Source: an uncultured Fretibacterium sp.
GTDB taxonomy: Bacteria; Synergistota; Synergistia; Synergistales; Aminobacteriaceae
Assembly (NCBI GenBank): GCA_937911045.1
Contig: CALEPX010000019.1
Span: forward strand, 1 to 5,399
Length of the DNA: 5,399 nt
Direction: 5' to 3'
In this document: piece by piece, positions 5,249-5,399 of the stretch
How the letters are laid out: every line of letters begins with the position of its first letter
Position numbering within the stretch: the first letter of the stretch is position 1
Notes under the pieces: generated by a model
Seen by the model: only the letters and a program-made list of their open reading frames with translations
The model's database searches: none
What the model was told of the DNA's origin: nothing
Program-made: the position numbers and the translations under genes

Positions 5249-5355
5249 GCAGACTCAGTGATTTGATTGCGGAGTTGTGCCCGAATGGTGTGGAATATCT
5301 TCCTTTAAAGGATATTTTCAACACACGGAACGGGTATACCCCTTCAAAAAGCAAT
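5245..5355 (+). CDS. hsdS: Type I restriction-modification specificity subunit, N-terminal fragment
   Basis: HsdS recognises the DNA target through two target-recognition domains and brings HsdM and HsdR together. Only 37 genuine codons are present. They begin MSRLSDLIAELCPNGVEY and go on to NGYTPSKSN, a very typical HsdS N-terminus leading into the first target-recognition domain. The ATG overlaps the hepT stop (ATGA), with GAGGA at 5231-5235 as the ribosome binding site. The frame stays open to the window end, but codons from 5356 onward are sequencing adapter (reading SEERRVGKECRSR) and must not be annotated as protein. The DNA specificity cannot be inferred from this fragment. hsdS next to hsdM confirms the type I assignment of the operon. 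Confidence 0.9.
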
Positions 5356-5399
5356 AGATCGGAAGAGCGTCGTGTAGGGAAAGAGTGTAGATCTCGGTG
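5356..5399. other. Illumina TruSeq adapter contamination
   Basis: From 5356 the sequence begins AGATCGGAAGAGC and continues through CGTCGTGTAGGGAAAGAG to the window end. By recall, all 44 bases match the reverse complement of the Illumina TruSeq universal adapter. It is an untrimmed library adapter at a contig end, not genomic DNA. One or two of the first bases could coincide with the true sequence by chance. Confidence 0.97.

Noticed and set aside
5356..5399. HsdS residues after Asn37
   Set aside because: They are translated from sequencing adapter, not from genomic DNA.

Overview
The window is bacterial DNA of moderate GC content. It looks like accessory, probably mobile, DNA taken from the end of a draft or metagenome contig. 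Every gene lies on the + strand. I cannot assign the phylum from the sequence. A TOPRIM/D5-type primase-helicase next to a restriction-modification operon suggests a phage, plasmid or integrative-element setting rather than housekeeping chromosome. The last 44 bases (5356-5399) are not biological: they match the Illumina TruSeq adapter, so the true sequence ends near 5355.

Layout. (1) 2-1993: a primase-helicase missing its N-terminus at the window edge, with a TOPRIM domain and an SF3/D5-type helicase domain. (2) 1994-2410: a 417-bp gap rich in structure. It holds an 18-bp tandem repeat over the primase stop, a 17-bp dyad, two possible terminators, a 21-bp tandem repeat array (2129-2191), a 100-bp stretch with only 22 G/C (2281-2380), and a probable promoter and duplicated Shine-Dalgarno for the next operon. 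(3) 2411-5355: a tightly packed operon with five recognisable genes: an uncharacterised 162-aa protein, hsdM (type I DNA methyltransferase), mntA (MNT-domain antitoxin), hepT (HEPN RNase toxin) and the first 37 codons of hsdS (specificity subunit). hsdR is not present and may lie beyond the contig end or elsewhere.

How the genes work together. HsdM and HsdS should form the modification core of a type I restriction-modification system, with HsdR completing the nuclease. MntA-HepT is a toxin-antitoxin pair sitting between hsdM and hsdS, where it may stabilise the locus or act as a second defence layer. The junctions overlap (ATGA at 2896-2899, 4506-4509 and 5245-5248; 14 bp between mntA and hepT), which implies translational coupling throughout. 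The one break is between hsdM and mntA. There a perfect 14-bp tandem duplication (4521-4548) has frameshifted a small ORF. Without the extra copy, that ORF would encode 27 residues and end in an ATGA overlap with mntA.

A recurring theme is short tandem duplication at gene boundaries (18, 21, 10, 9 and 14 bp). The most interesting candidates are the 14-bp frameshifting repeat in front of the antitoxin, the 21-bp iteron-like array, and the unknown 162-aa protein coupled to hsdM.
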